Source of the DNA: an uncultured Collinsella sp.
Lineage (GTDB): Bacteria; Actinomycetota; Coriobacteriia; Coriobacteriales; Coriobacteriaceae
NCBI GenBank assembly: GCA_902489945.1
Contig: CABUBZ010000075.1
Span: forward strand, 1 to 8,711
Length of the DNA stretch: 8,711 bases
Direction: 5' to 3'
Below the pieces are notes generated by a model. The model did not search any database and was not told the origin of the DNA. It worked only from the letters and a program-made list of their open reading frames with translations. This document shows positions 1 through 6,906 of this stretch, one piece after another; the stretch's first letter is position 1, and the number at the start of each line of letters is the position of its first letter. The translations under genes and the position numbers were made by a program.

Positions 1-466
1 TCGTCAACGGCAGCGCCTCCGAGGTCGGCGCGGGCGGCTACACGCTCAAGGACGGTGACTCCGTCGTCTGGTGCTACTCGAAGTACGGCGACCCCGCGCC
101 TGTCGCTCAGGTCTCTGCCACGTGCTCCGTCGTCGGCACCGACGCCAAGGGCGCCCAGCAGACCTGGGCCGCCGCGCAGCGGATCACGCTGAAGGAGGGC
201 TCGACCGCGGCCGACCTCTCCGAGCAGCTCTTCAAGCAGGCCGGCCTGACCACCGACTACGATCCCAACGGCACCTGGGGCTGGGCGCTCAACACGATCA
301 CGTCGCCCTTCGATAAGGACCGCAAGCTCGGCTACGACTCGGCGACCGGCGCGTACTGGCAGCTGTTCGTCAACGGCAGCGCCTCCGAGGTCGGCGCGGG
401 CGGCTACACGCTCAAGGACGGCGACTCCGTCGTCTGGTGCTACTCGAAGTACGGCGACCCCGCGCC
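1..466 (+). repeat. Tandem 366-bp repeat inside the surface gene (1-100 matches 367-466)
   Basis: Bases 1-100 match 367-466 at a constant offset of 366 bp with a single difference, T at 56 against C at 422, which is synonymous (Gly). The offset is 122 codons, so the repeat is in frame and equals one DUF4430 module plus its linker. Only the end of the left unit lies in the window, so more copies may exist upstream. The right unit runs from about 101 to 466. The next DUF4430 module (about 471-791) is clearly diverged and is not part of the near-identical array. Confidence 0.9.
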
Positions 467-2789
467 CGAGCAGGTTTTCGTCACGATGGAGATTATTGGC
501 AAAAAGGCCGGGATGGCTCAGCGTTGGACGAGCCCGTCGACCCAGGTGTTTGTTAAGGGCACGTCGATCAAGGATGCCTCCGCTACCTATTTCGACGCCC
601 TTGGCATCGAGTCCAAGATGTACGACCAATTCGGCTATTGGGGTGTCCATAGCCTCGTTTCTCCGCTTGATGGTACCGAGCTGTCCGGCGCTTGGTCGTT
701 CTTTGTCAACGGCGTTCCTGGAACTCAACTCGATAACGACTACGTGCTTAAGTCGGGCGATAAGGTCGTTTGGGCTTACGCCCCTGGGGATACTTTGCCC
801 GGTGTCGACAACGTTGTTCTTAATCCGAGCGCTGCACGCCCTAACTGGGATAGCGACTGGTCGGGCTTTACAAGTGCCGACAAGGTTACCGACGCACCTG
901 TGCCCACTAAGGATGCAGATGAGAAATGGGTAAGCGAGCTTAAGACGCGTGCGGACGGCAATAAGGGTGTTTCCGATGCGTTGCTGATCGGTGACTATCT
1001 CTATGTGGCAGTTGGTTCTAAATTGCTCAAAAAGGATGTCGAGACGGGCAAGACCGTTCTAGAGTCACCTTTGGCTGCTGCAATTGATTCCACCTCACGC
1101 ATGGTATATACCAATGGTGTTGTGCTTGTTCCGCTTTCAGGCGGTCGTCTTCAGGCCTTAACGGTTGATGTGCTTGCGACGGTTTGGGTTACCGATGGGT
1201 TGCCGGCCGGTCCCGATGGCGCGCAGCAGTCGCTTGCTTCTGTTTCGGTTCGCGATGGCTATGCCTATTTTGGTACCGCTTCGGCCGATTGGATTGACTC
1301 GAGTGACGGCTACCTGCTTTGTGTTCGTATTTCTGACGGTAAAGTCATGTGGCAGCACAAGAATGAAAACAGCAAGGGCTATTACTGGGCTGGCATGGCG
1401 TTCTCGGGCGACTATGGCGTTATCGCGGATGATTCAGGCACTGTCAGCACGGTTGATCCTTCGACTGGAAAGACCGTAGCAAAGCTTAAGATCGCCGATC
1501 GCGTTCGCGCGAACGTGCTTGTTGATGGGGCTACTGCTTACGTTGTGAGTGCCGATGGCACGCTCCATAAAATTGCTATCGCTAATGATGGGGCCCTTTC
1601 AGAACTGGGTAAAGTTACGTTTGGCAGCAGCTCGACCTCTACACCCGTGTTTGTCAACGGTAAGATTGTAGTTGGCGGCACGTCGATTGAGTCCTTTATG
1701 GGCGGTCCCCAAAACAGTCTTACGAGCCACTATGGTCAGCTTGCAATTATCGACGCCGATACGCTTACGGTCGATTATTCAATTTATAAGGCAGACGGTA
1801 ACTTCATCCGCGAGGATTCTTCTGCAAGTGGTTTTACGGGCAGCGGCGATGTTAAGTCACAGCCTGTGGTTTCCATTCAAGATGGTCATACCTATGTATA
1901 CTTTACGCCCAACAATAATCCTGGCGGCATTTATCGCTATCGCATAGGTGACGAAGAGGCTGAGCTGCTCTATAGACCGTCGGCCGAGAACCAGCAGTAC
2001 TGCATGTCGTCGATTTCGGTCGGTTCTGATGGTTCACTCTACTACGCTAACGATTCGGGCAAGTTGTTCGCGATTAAGGGAAATGGCCAGAAGGTCAATC
2101 GCTATACTGTCTCGTTTGACGCAAATGGTGCAGATTCTATTGTGCTCGATTCCCAACGTATTAAGGCTGGTAAAACTGCTACGGAGCCTGCTGTAAAACC
2201 GCGTCGCAAGGGCTATACCTTCGGCGGTTGGTATACCGATGAGGCGTGCACGCAAGCGTATGACTTCAGTACGCCGGTGACGGCCGATCTGACGCTGTAT
2301 GCCAAGTGGACCAAGAATGCCACCAATTCTGGTGACAATGGCGGTTCTGGCTCCAGCGGCGGCAGCGGTTCTGGTACTGGTACCGGCACGGGCACTGGTA
2401 CGGGTTCCGGCGCTGCTTCCGGCTCTAAGGGCCCGCAGGCCGGCGGCGCTATCGCCCCGGGTCAGAAGCCGGTGACCAAGACGACGGTGTCGACCAAGAC
2501 CGAGACCAAGGAAAACAAGTCCGACAAGAAGGGCTCCGATAAGTCCGACAAGAAGGATGAGAAGAAGTCTGAGAAGAAGGACAGCAAGTCCGACAAGAAG
2601 TCCGATTCCAAGTCCGATACGGGCGCTGCTTCCACGACCACTGCTAAGAAGTCCTCTGGTGCTTCCGAGCAGGAGACTGGCACCAATCCGCTCGCCATCG
2701 TTGGCATCGCCGCCGGCGTGATTGGCCTTGCGCTAATCGCCGTCTTCGTGCTGACCAAGCGCGACAAGGGTGACGGTAATGCCCGATAA
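1..2789 (+). CDS. Large surface protein: DUF4430 repeats, PQQ-type beta-propeller, InlB B-repeat, C-terminal membrane anchor (5' partial)
   Basis: The frame is open from base 3 to the TAA at 2787-2789, giving 928 residues with the true start and any signal peptide left of the window. The ATG at 486 is internal, because the same frame continues upstream with clear homologous sequence. Domains in fragment numbering: the end of one DUF4430 (transcobalamin C-terminal-like) module at about 1-34, a full one at about 36-155, and a diverged one at about 157-263. A propeller follows at about 315-698, with eight repeats of the type 'dG-x-xYV...G-x-L-x-xiD...tGk'. An InlB-type B-repeat spans 700-769 (VSFDANG, GYTFGGWYTD, LTLYAKW). 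Then come a Gly/Ser/Thr linker, a Lys/Ser/Asp stalk with KSDKK repeats, a membrane helix at 897-918, and a basic tail KRDKGDGNAR. No LPXTG motif is visible. The body is therefore probably outside the cell, held by a C-terminal helix. The role is unknown; ligand or surface binding is inferred from the domains. Confidence 0.88.
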   Translation, partial: VNGSASEVGAGGYTLKDGDSVVWCYSKYGDPAPVAQVSATCSVVGTDAKGAQQTWAAAQRITLKEGSTAADLSEQLFKQAGLTTDYDPNGTWGWALNTITSPFDKDRKLGYDSATGAYWQLFVNGSASEVGAGGYTLKDGDSVVWCYSKYGDPAPEQVFVTMEIIGKKAGMAQRWTSPSTQVFVKGTSIKDASATYFDALGIESKMYDQFGYWGVHSLVSPLDGTELSGAWSFFVNGVPGTQLDNDYVLKSGDKVVWAYAPGDTLPGVDNVVLNPSAARPNWDSDWSGFTSADKVTDAPVPTKDADEKWVSELKTRADGNKGVSDALLIGDYLYVAVGSKLLKKDVETGKTVLESPLAAAIDSTSRMVYTNGVVLVPLSGGRLQALTVDVLATVWVTDGLPAGPDGAQQSLASVSVRDGYAYFGTASADWIDSSDGYLLCVRISDGKVMWQHKNENSKGYYWAGMAFSGDYGVIADDSGTVSTVDPSTGKTVAKLKIADRVRANVLVDGATAYVVSADGTLHKIAIANDGALSELGKVTFGSSSTSTPVFVNGKIVVGGTSIESFMGGPQNSLTSHYGQLAIIDADTLTVDYSIYKADGNFIREDSSASGFTGSGDVKSQPVVSIQDGHTYVYFTPNNNPGGIYRYRIGDEEAELLYRPSAENQQYCMSSISVGSDGSLYYANDSGKLFAIKGNGQKVNRYTVSFDANGADSIVLDSQRIKAGKTATEPAVKPRRKGYTFGGWYTDEACTQAYDFSTPVTADLTLYAKWTKNATNSGDNGGSGSSGGSGSGTGTGTGTGTGSGAASGSKGPQAGGAIAPGQKPVTKTTVSTKTETKENKSDKKGSDKSDKKDEKKSEKKDSKSDKKSDSKSDTGAASTTTAKKSSGASEQETGTNPLAIVGIAAGVIGLALIAVFVLTKRDKGDGNAR
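2340..2620 (+). repeat. Low-complexity coding repeats: Gly/Ser/Thr linker and KSDKK stalk
   Basis: Bases 2340-2420 encode a Gly/Ser linker with alternating Gly-Thr built from near-repeats of GGTACTGGTACC type. Bases 2517-2620 encode a Lys/Ser/Asp stalk in which the 15-mer AAGTCCGACAAGAAG recurs exactly at 2517-2531, 2541-2555 and 2586-2600. Such tracts usually make extended, flexible spacers between a cell-surface domain and the membrane. The exact DNA repeats make slippage or unequal recombination, and so length variation between strains, plausible. Confidence 0.75.
2766..2770 (+). promoter_or_regulatory. Ribosome binding site of the second surface gene (AAGGG)
   Basis: AAGGG lies inside the 3' end of the upstream gene, 8 nt before the ATG at 2779. 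It favours that ATG over the in-frame GTG at 2770, whose first base belongs to the motif itself. The layout suggests translational coupling with the upstream gene. Confidence 0.65.
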
Positions 2790-3672
2790 GCCCAAGGAGA
2801 CCAACGGGCAACAGCCCGACTCCTCGTTTATCCAGCTCGATGATCCAAAGCAAAAGGGCGCCGCTTCGGCGGCGTCCGCCCCTCGTCGCAAGGCACTCCT
2901 TGGCGTTCTGACTGCCGCTTGCACCATTCTGATCGTCGTCTCGCTGGGTTTCGTCCACCCTTCCACAAGCGGTGCCTGGTCCATCGACTGGATCATTCAG
3001 ACCGTGACGGGGGAGAGCGTCGTCACCAAGGACACCAAGGTGTCTGGCTCGACTACGACTTCGGGCGAGGCCAGTTCCAAGGATTCCAAGTCATCGAATG
3101 ACGCAAAAGATGAGTCCAAGCATTCTGATGAGTCCAAGTCCAAGGACGATTCCGAGTCTTCAAACAAGGAATCGGACAAGAACTCGGATAATAAGAAGTC
3201 CGAGGACCAGGACGGCAAGAAGTCTGGCGATAAATCCGCTGCCCAAAATACGGGAGTCGGTGATACTTCCAATGCGTCTGGCGGTGGCCAGTCGTCTGAT
3301 GGAGCCTCATCCTCTAATGGTGGAAACGCCTCCTCGGGCGGCCAGAGCGGCTCGCAGGAGTCCAGCTACATAACAGTGACGGTTTCGGTCACATCGAGCG
3401 CTGTGGGCAATCCTGTGTCTTCTGGTGGCACCTTTACCTTTAACGAAGGCGCTACCGTCTACGATGCCCTGTGCGCGCTGGGTCTTTCCGTCAACGCACA
3501 TGGCTCGTCGTACGGCACGTATGTCTCCGCGATTGGTGGTTTGGCCGAGAAACAGTACGGCGGCACGAGCGGCTGGATGTACTCCGTCAACGGCTCAACG
3601 CCCATGACGGCCTGCAGCAACTACGTTCTCTCCAACGGCGACAACGTGGTCTGGTATTACGTTACAGGCTAG
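2779..3672 (+). CDS. Membrane-anchored surface protein with charged stalk and C-terminal DUF4430 domain
   Basis: This is a 297-residue protein starting at ATG 2779, chosen because AAGGG sits 8 nt upstream; GTG 2770 would add three residues. It overlaps the preceding gene by 11 nt. Residues 1-38 are a hydrophilic, presumably cytoplasmic segment ending in RRK. Residues 39-59 form one hydrophobic helix, read as an uncleaved signal anchor with the rest outside the cell. Residues about 70-194 are a Ser/Lys/Asp/Glu stalk turning Gly/Ser-rich. Residues 195-297 form one DUF4430 domain ending in the family pattern GWMYSVNG...YVLSNGDNVVWYY, which ends almost at the C-terminus. The same pattern occurs in the upstream protein. 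The function is not known. By relation to the transcobalamin beta domain it may bind an extracellular ligand, but this is inference. Cys48 lies inside the helix and lacks a good lipobox, so a lipoprotein is unlikely. Confidence 0.88.
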   Translation: MPDKPKETNGQQPDSSFIQLDDPKQKGAASAASAPRRKALLGVLTAACTILIVVSLGFVHPSTSGAWSIDWIIQTVTGESVVTKDTKVSGSTTTSGEASSKDSKSSNDAKDESKHSDESKSKDDSESSNKESDKNSDNKKSEDQDGKKSGDKSAAQNTGVGDTSNASGGGQSSDGASSSNGGNASSGGQSGSQESSYITVTVSVTSSAVGNPVSSGGTFTFNEGATVYDALCALGLSVNAHGSSYGTYVSAIGGLAEKQYGGTSGWMYSVNGSTPMTACSNYVLSNGDNVVWYYVTG

Positions 3673-3694
3673 AGGCCTCGACATAGCGCGCCAG

Positions 3695-3732
3695 ACGGGC
3701 GGTTCGGACAAACATCCGGGCCGCCCGTTTTT
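3695..3732 (+). terminator. Rho-independent terminator of the surface-protein pair
   Basis: A 14-bp stem (3695-3708 with 3715-3728, including two G-U pairs) closes a 6-nt loop and runs into a T tract at 3728-3732. It lies 22 nt after the stop of the second surface gene. The outer arms are ACGGGCGG and CCGCCCGT. Confidence 0.9.
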
Positions 3733-3771
3733 CAAGTGAATGGGACTGGGTCGCCGGGTCTTTCGGCAAAC

Positions 3772-3806
3772 AAAAAAACCGGTTGGAATGGGAATTCCAA
3801 CCGGTT
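3772..3806 (-). terminator. Rho-independent terminator of the fbp-GtrA gene set
   Basis: A perfect 13-bp inverted repeat (3777-3789 with 3794-3806, AACCGGTTGGAAT and its complement) encloses a 4-nt loop. Seven A residues at 3772-3778 read as a U tract on the - strand. It starts 26 nt beyond the stop of the last GtrA gene. With the terminator at 3695-3732 it insulates two convergent transcription units. Confidence 0.93.
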
Positions 3807-3832
3807 ATACATTCAAGCAAATAGCGAATCGA

Positions 3833-4240
3833 CTACGACCGTGCGCCCTCGAGAAAGAAGCGACGGCTGAAGTAGTTGTACCAGGTGACGAGGAACGTGG
3901 CGATGGCCTTCATGGCCTGGTAGCCGATGCTCAAAAACGTGACGCCCACAAACATGTATAGGTCGTTGAGGCCCAGACCGATCACCGACAGGATGGTGAA
4001 GATCGTGAACTCGCGCTTGCGGCTCATTCCCTCGCGATGGTCGAACACGAACTTCATGCTAAGCCAGTAGTTGACCACGACGGACGTGGTAAACGAGACC
4101 GTGGTGCTCATCAAAAAGTCGAGGTGAAACAGCTCGACGAGCGCAATGAGCATGCCCCAGTCGATGCCAAAGGAGACAAGACCCACGACAGCAAACTTGA
4201 GGAACTGCTTGGTATGAGGTTGTGCCAGCGCCTTGCGCAC
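3833..4240 (-). CDS. GtrA-family membrane protein (downstream copy)
   Basis: This 135-residue protein belongs to the GtrA/DPMS2-like family (PF04138), small four-helix membrane proteins thought to help move polyprenyl-phosphate-linked sugars across the membrane for glycosylation of surface polymers. Visible features are KFAVVG and GID at the start of helix 1, NYWLSMKFVF after helix 2, a polar loop HREGMSRKREF, helix 3 with LSVIGLGLND, and a final helix ending YNYFSRRFFLEG. The start is GTG at 4238-4240, the only usual start codon in frame before the upstream stop at 4283-4285, with a weak GGA about 9 nt before it. It is 45% identical (55 of 121, ungapped, my manual count) to the GtrA gene 218 nt upstream, so the two arose by duplication. 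The exact substrate is unknown. There is no adjacent glycosyltransferase in the window. Confidence 0.88.
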   Translation of the reverse strand: MRKALAQPHTKQFLKFAVVGLVSFGIDWGMLIALVELFHLDFLMSTTVSFTTSVVVNYWLSMKFVFDHREGMSRKREFTIFTILSVIGLGLNDLYMFVGVTFLSIGYQAMKAIATFLVTWYNYFSRRFFLEGARS

Positions 4241-4336
4241 GTAATCACATCCAATGCGTTGATGAATCGAGCAGAGGATACTTTAGAGCTTTTACAAGGG
4301 AAACGTAAGGTCTTTGCCAGAACTATATGAACTCGC

Positions 4337-4375
4337 CAAATTTTCAAGAGCTAATCCGCAAACGTTGAAAATTTG
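4337..4375. repeat. AT-rich 11-bp perfect inverted repeat between the two GtrA genes
   Basis: CAAATTTTCAA at 4337-4347 and TTGAAAATTTG at 4365-4375 are exact reverse complements separated by 17 nt. They lie in the 218-nt gap upstream of the GTG of the downstream GtrA gene. This could be an operator, with arm centres 28 bp apart, or a transcript hairpin. A weak promoter pair for that gene can be read beside it on the - strand (TTACGT at 4303-4308 and TAAAGT at 4280-4285, 17-nt spacer), but it is poor at -35. Confidence 0.6.
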
Positions 4376-4392
4376 CCCGTAAACGAGCGACA

Positions 4393-4432
4393 CCCACGGA
4401 CGATACTGCGCTGAGTGCGCGTCGTCCGTGGG
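4393..4432 (-). other. GC-rich hairpin just after the upstream GtrA gene, without a U tract
   Basis: CCCACGGACGA at 4393-4403 pairs perfectly with 4422-4432, and an inner GCGC pair can extend the stem. It begins 26 nt after the stop of the upstream GtrA gene. No T run follows on either strand, so it is not a canonical intrinsic terminator. It could stabilise the 3' end of an fbp-GtrA transcript or pause transcription. Confidence 0.6.
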
Positions 4433-4458
4433 CGCCGTAATGCTGCAGGGGTTTCGAG

Positions 4459-4854
4459 CTATTTTGTTTCGTCGCCCTCCAGGAAGATTTTTCGGGTCAC
4501 AAAGTTGTAGACCATGACAAGCGCGGTGGCGCAGATCTTGGCGATATTGGCCTCGAGTCCCAGGCCGGCGTTGAGTGTCAACACGATACCGTCGTTGAGT
4601 GCCAGGCCGATCACGGACAGCACGACAAAGATAATGAACTCGCGCCGGCGGCTCATGCCCTCCTTGTGCGCAAACACGTACTTCATGCTGGCGAGGTAGT
4701 TAAAGATGAGTGAGATGATAAAGCCGCTGGTGTTGGCGATTAGGATGTTGAGGCCCAGACCGTAGTGGAGCAGATTCATAATGCCAAAGTCGATGACCGT
4801 GGCAATGACGCCGACGACGCCAAACTTCATGATCTGCGCAAGGAGCTTTTGCAT
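4459..4854 (-). CDS. GtrA-family membrane protein (upstream copy)
   Basis: This is a 131-residue member of the GtrA/DPMS2-like family, probably helping translocate polyprenyl-linked sugars. Helix 1 begins MKFGVVGVIATVIDFG. The loop HKEGMSRRREF and the helix containing LSVIGLALND match the neighbouring copy almost exactly, as does the ending YNFVTRKIFLEG. I chose ATG at 4852-4854 because AAGG lies 8 nt before it and the N-terminus then has nearly the same length as in the sister protein. A longer reading from TTG at 4915-4917 would add 21 residues, mostly hydrophilic and absent from the sister protein; its GGGG is only about 2 nt from the TTG. The gene lies 78 nt after the fbp stop (15 nt with the TTG start), on the same strand and with no clear terminator between them, so cotranscription with fbp is likely. 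Confidence 0.87.
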   Translation of the reverse strand: MQKLLAQIMKFGVVGVIATVIDFGIMNLLHYGLGLNILIANTSGFIISLIFNYLASMKYVFAHKEGMSRRREFIIFVVLSVIGLALNDGIVLTLNAGLGLEANIAKICATALVMVYNFVTRKIFLEGDETK

Positions 4855-4862
4855 GGTACCTG

Positions 4863-4866
4863 CCTT
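4863..4866 (-). promoter_or_regulatory. Ribosome binding site deciding the GtrA start (AAGG)
   Basis: On the - strand AAGG, followed by CAGG, lies 8 nt before the ATG at 4854. It supports the short form of this GtrA protein over the TTG start at 4917. Confidence 0.55.
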
Positions 4867-4932
4867 AGGGTGGCGCCGGGACGCCGTGGGGATGACAAAC
4901 TCAGCAAGTTTAGCCAATCCCCGCGGGTGGGG

Positions 4933-6849
4933 CTAGGCGCGCTCCTCGATAGCACCGTTTCTATATGCATCGAGCAGCTGGCGCAGGTCTTGGATCTGGC
5001 TGCGGATCTTGGCTCCGGAATCGGTGTCGCTCACCATGCGGCGACGGTCTGCTTGGTCAAAACGGTTGGTCTCGCTTTCGATGTCCACGTTGCGTGTGAG
5101 TGCCTCGGCAACCGTCGTAAAGGCCCGGTGCGACTTGAGACGGCAGCCGCGCGAGCTCGAGATGAGCGTATAGCCGGCGATACCCGTCTTGGGATGGTAA
5201 GCGCGGCAGAAGCCGCCATCGATGACCAGCAGCTTCCCCTCGGCTCGGATAGGCTGCTCGCCCTTGGTGGTTTTAACGGGTGTGTGGCCGTTGATGATGT
5301 GACCGGTCGGTGAACATGCCATGGGCGCGACGCCAAACTCGCGCATGATGTCGTCGCAGACCGAGGGCGACTTGGTAAGTGTAAAGTACGGGTCCATCGG
5401 CTCGACCCAGGTGCTCTTATCGGCGATATAGGCGCGCTCAAAGGTACGCACCAGGCGTCCGCTGGCGGGTGAGTTAAAGCCAATCCACAGGTACCACATC
5501 CAGTCGAGAGCGTCGCGGTCGCCCATGCGCCAGGCGCGGCGGGCGATGTGGTCGCAAAAATCAAGATAATCGCGGCCAGCGTGCCAGGTGCCCAGGCAGT
5601 TCATGCTGCTAAAGGTGCCGTCTTCGTTGAGCGGCACGCAGCCATGGAACAGCAGGTTGCCGTTGGTGACCTTGTACATCGAGCCGTGGGAATAGAGGAA
5701 ATCGATATGGCGATGCAGGTGATCGGCGGTGACAAACTCGGACACGAGCTTGTCGATGATGTGCTGCTCCTGGGGCGTGAGCGTATAGGGGTCCGCCGGG
5801 TCGACGGTGGGGAAGTCGCTGGTCGTGAGCGGCCACACGCTGCCATCGGCGAGCGTGACCGTGCCGGTGTCGTGATCGATCTTGTCGAGTAACAGACGGT
5901 CGGTCATATCGAACTCGGGGTGGCGCTGGATAATCTGGCCCTCGAGCTTAAAGAGCAGCACGTTGATGGCCTTGATCAGCGGGGTGATGGACTCACCGGC
6001 GGTGTAGGTGGCATCGGCAAAGGCGACAAGCTCGCGCAGCGAGATGCCGTAGTCGTTCTCGAGGATCTCGTAGTTGTCGTAGCGTAGGTTGTTGCGCAGC
6101 ACCGTGGCGATGCAGGCAGGTTCACCGGCCGCAGCGCCCATCCACAGCAGGTCGTGGTTGCCCCACTGGATGTCGAGTGAATGGTAGGTGAGCAGGCGGT
6201 CCATAATCTTGGCCGCGCCGCCGCCGCGGTCGAAGATGTCGCCCACCAGGTGCAGGTGGTCGACGGCCAGGCGCTTGATAAGCGAGGCGAGCGACTCGAT
6301 AAAATCGTCGGCGCTTGCGGTCTCCAGGATGGACTCCACGATGCGCTCGTGATAGCGCACGCGATAGTTGTTCTCGTCCGGGTGCGTGTGCAACAACTCG
6401 TCGATGATATAGGCGTAATCGCGCGGGATGGCCTTACGCACCTTGGAGCGCGTGTAGCGGCTTGAAAGCGAACGCGCGACCATGATGAGCTGGTCAAGCA
6501 TCGTCTTGTACCAGGTGGGCGAGTCCTCGCGCCGGCTGCGGACCAGGTCGATCTTCTCGCGCGGATAGTAGATGAGCGTGCACAGCTCGCCCTTCTCGTC
6601 AAAGGAGAGCGTGTCGCCAAAGATCTCGTCGACATGCTCGCGCACGACGCCCGAGCAGTTGTTGAGGATGTGCATAAAGGCTTCGTACTCGCCGTGCACG
6701 TCGCTCATAAAATGCTCGGTGCCTTTGGGTAGGTTGAGGATGGCCGAGAGGTTGATAATTTCGGTAAATGCGGATTGTTCGGTGGGGAACTGTCTCGACA
6801 GCAGGCGCAGATACTTAAAGTCTTGCGGATTGCGATCGAATGCGACCAT
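4933..6849 (-). CDS. fbp: Fructose-1,6-bisphosphatase, class III
   Basis: This cytoplasmic enzyme hydrolyses fructose 1,6-bisphosphate to fructose 6-phosphate and phosphate, the committed step of gluconeogenesis. At 638 residues it is near full length for the class III (Bacillus Fbp, PF06874) family. It carries the metallophosphoesterase metal-binding motifs in the expected order: SDVHGEY with D50 and H52, GDIFDRGG at 203-210, GNHD at 230-233, and INGHTP with H522. All key residues are present, and I see no frameshift. The start is ATG 6847-6849, with GGAAGG 6 nt upstream. A TTG at 6892-6894 in the same frame would add 15 residues but would lie on top of the regulatory dyad and has no comparable RBS. 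The gene is transcribed away from degV, and two GtrA genes follow it. An inverted repeat overlapping the probable promoter suggests repressor control, perhaps by carbon supply, although the regulator is unknown. Confidence 0.96.
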   Translation of the reverse strand: MVAFDRNPQDFKYLRLLSRQFPTEQSAFTEIINLSAILNLPKGTEHFMSDVHGEYEAFMHILNNCSGVVREHVDEIFGDTLSFDEKGELCTLIYYPREKIDLVRSRREDSPTWYKTMLDQLIMVARSLSSRYTRSKVRKAIPRDYAYIIDELLHTHPDENNYRVRYHERIVESILETASADDFIESLASLIKRLAVDHLHLVGDIFDRGGGAAKIMDRLLTYHSLDIQWGNHDLLWMGAAAGEPACIATVLRNNLRYDNYEILENDYGISLRELVAFADATYTAGESITPLIKAINVLLFKLEGQIIQRHPEFDMTDRLLLDKIDHDTGTVTLADGSVWPLTTSDFPTVDPADPYTLTPQEQHIIDKLVSEFVTADHLHRHIDFLYSHGSMYKVTNGNLLFHGCVPLNEDGTFSSMNCLGTWHAGRDYLDFCDHIARRAWRMGDRDALDWMWYLWIGFNSPASGRLVRTFERAYIADKSTWVEPMDPYFTLTKSPSVCDDIMREFGVAPMACSPTGHIINGHTPVKTTKGEQPIRAEGKLLVIDGGFCRAYHPKTGIAGYTLISSSRGCRLKSHRAFTTVAEALTRNVDIESETNRFDQADRRRMVSDTDSGAKIRSQIQDLRQLLDAYRNGAIEERA

Positions 6850-6855
6850 GAAACA

Positions 6856-6861
6856 CCTTCC
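6856..6861 (-). promoter_or_regulatory. Ribosome binding site of fbp (GGAAGG)
   Basis: On the - strand GGAAGG is 6 nt before the ATG at 6849. It fixes the start there and not at the TTG 45 nt further upstream. Confidence 0.8.
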
Positions 6862-6868
6862 GATATGG

Positions 6869-6906
6869 TTGATAAAACTGATAAACAGCGTCAAACGTTT
6901 ATCAGT
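6869..6906. promoter_or_regulatory. Probable operator upstream of fbp: 10-bp dyad plus an extra TGATAAA copy
   Basis: ACTGATAAAC at 6877-6886 and GTTTATCAGT at 6897-6906 are perfect reverse complements around a 10-nt spacer, so the half-site centres are 20 bp apart, about two helical turns. A third TGATAAA lies directly beside the first, at 6870-6876. The right arm contains the best -10 candidate for fbp. The arrangement is what a dimeric or tetrameric repressor site would look like; which protein binds is not visible. Confidence 0.6.

Noticed and set aside
486..494. ATG at 486 as the start of the first surface gene
   Set aside because: The frame is open and homologous (DUF4430 modules) all the way to the left edge, and no RBS precedes this ATG. 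The gene is 5' truncated by the window.
2640..2789. Sortase (LPXTG) anchor at the end of the first surface protein
   Set aside because: No LPXTG-like motif precedes the helix; only a helix and basic tail are seen, so membrane anchoring is the simpler reading.
2900..2925. Second surface protein as a lipoprotein through Cys48
   Set aside because: The residues before the Cys do not form a good lipobox, and the Cys lies within the hydrophobic helix rather than at its end.
3695..3806. The two adjacent hairpins as a CRISPR array or mobile-element ends
   Set aside because: The stems differ in sequence, each has a U tract in the direction of its own upstream gene, and no spacer or transposase is present. 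They are two convergent terminators.
5031..6635. Long open frames on both strands inside fbp (for example 5031-5564 -, 5548-5892 +, 5976-6635 -)
   Set aside because: They are Arg/Ser/Pro/Ala-rich shadow translations of a high-GC gene with no RBS or recognisable domain, and fbp is intact over the same span.
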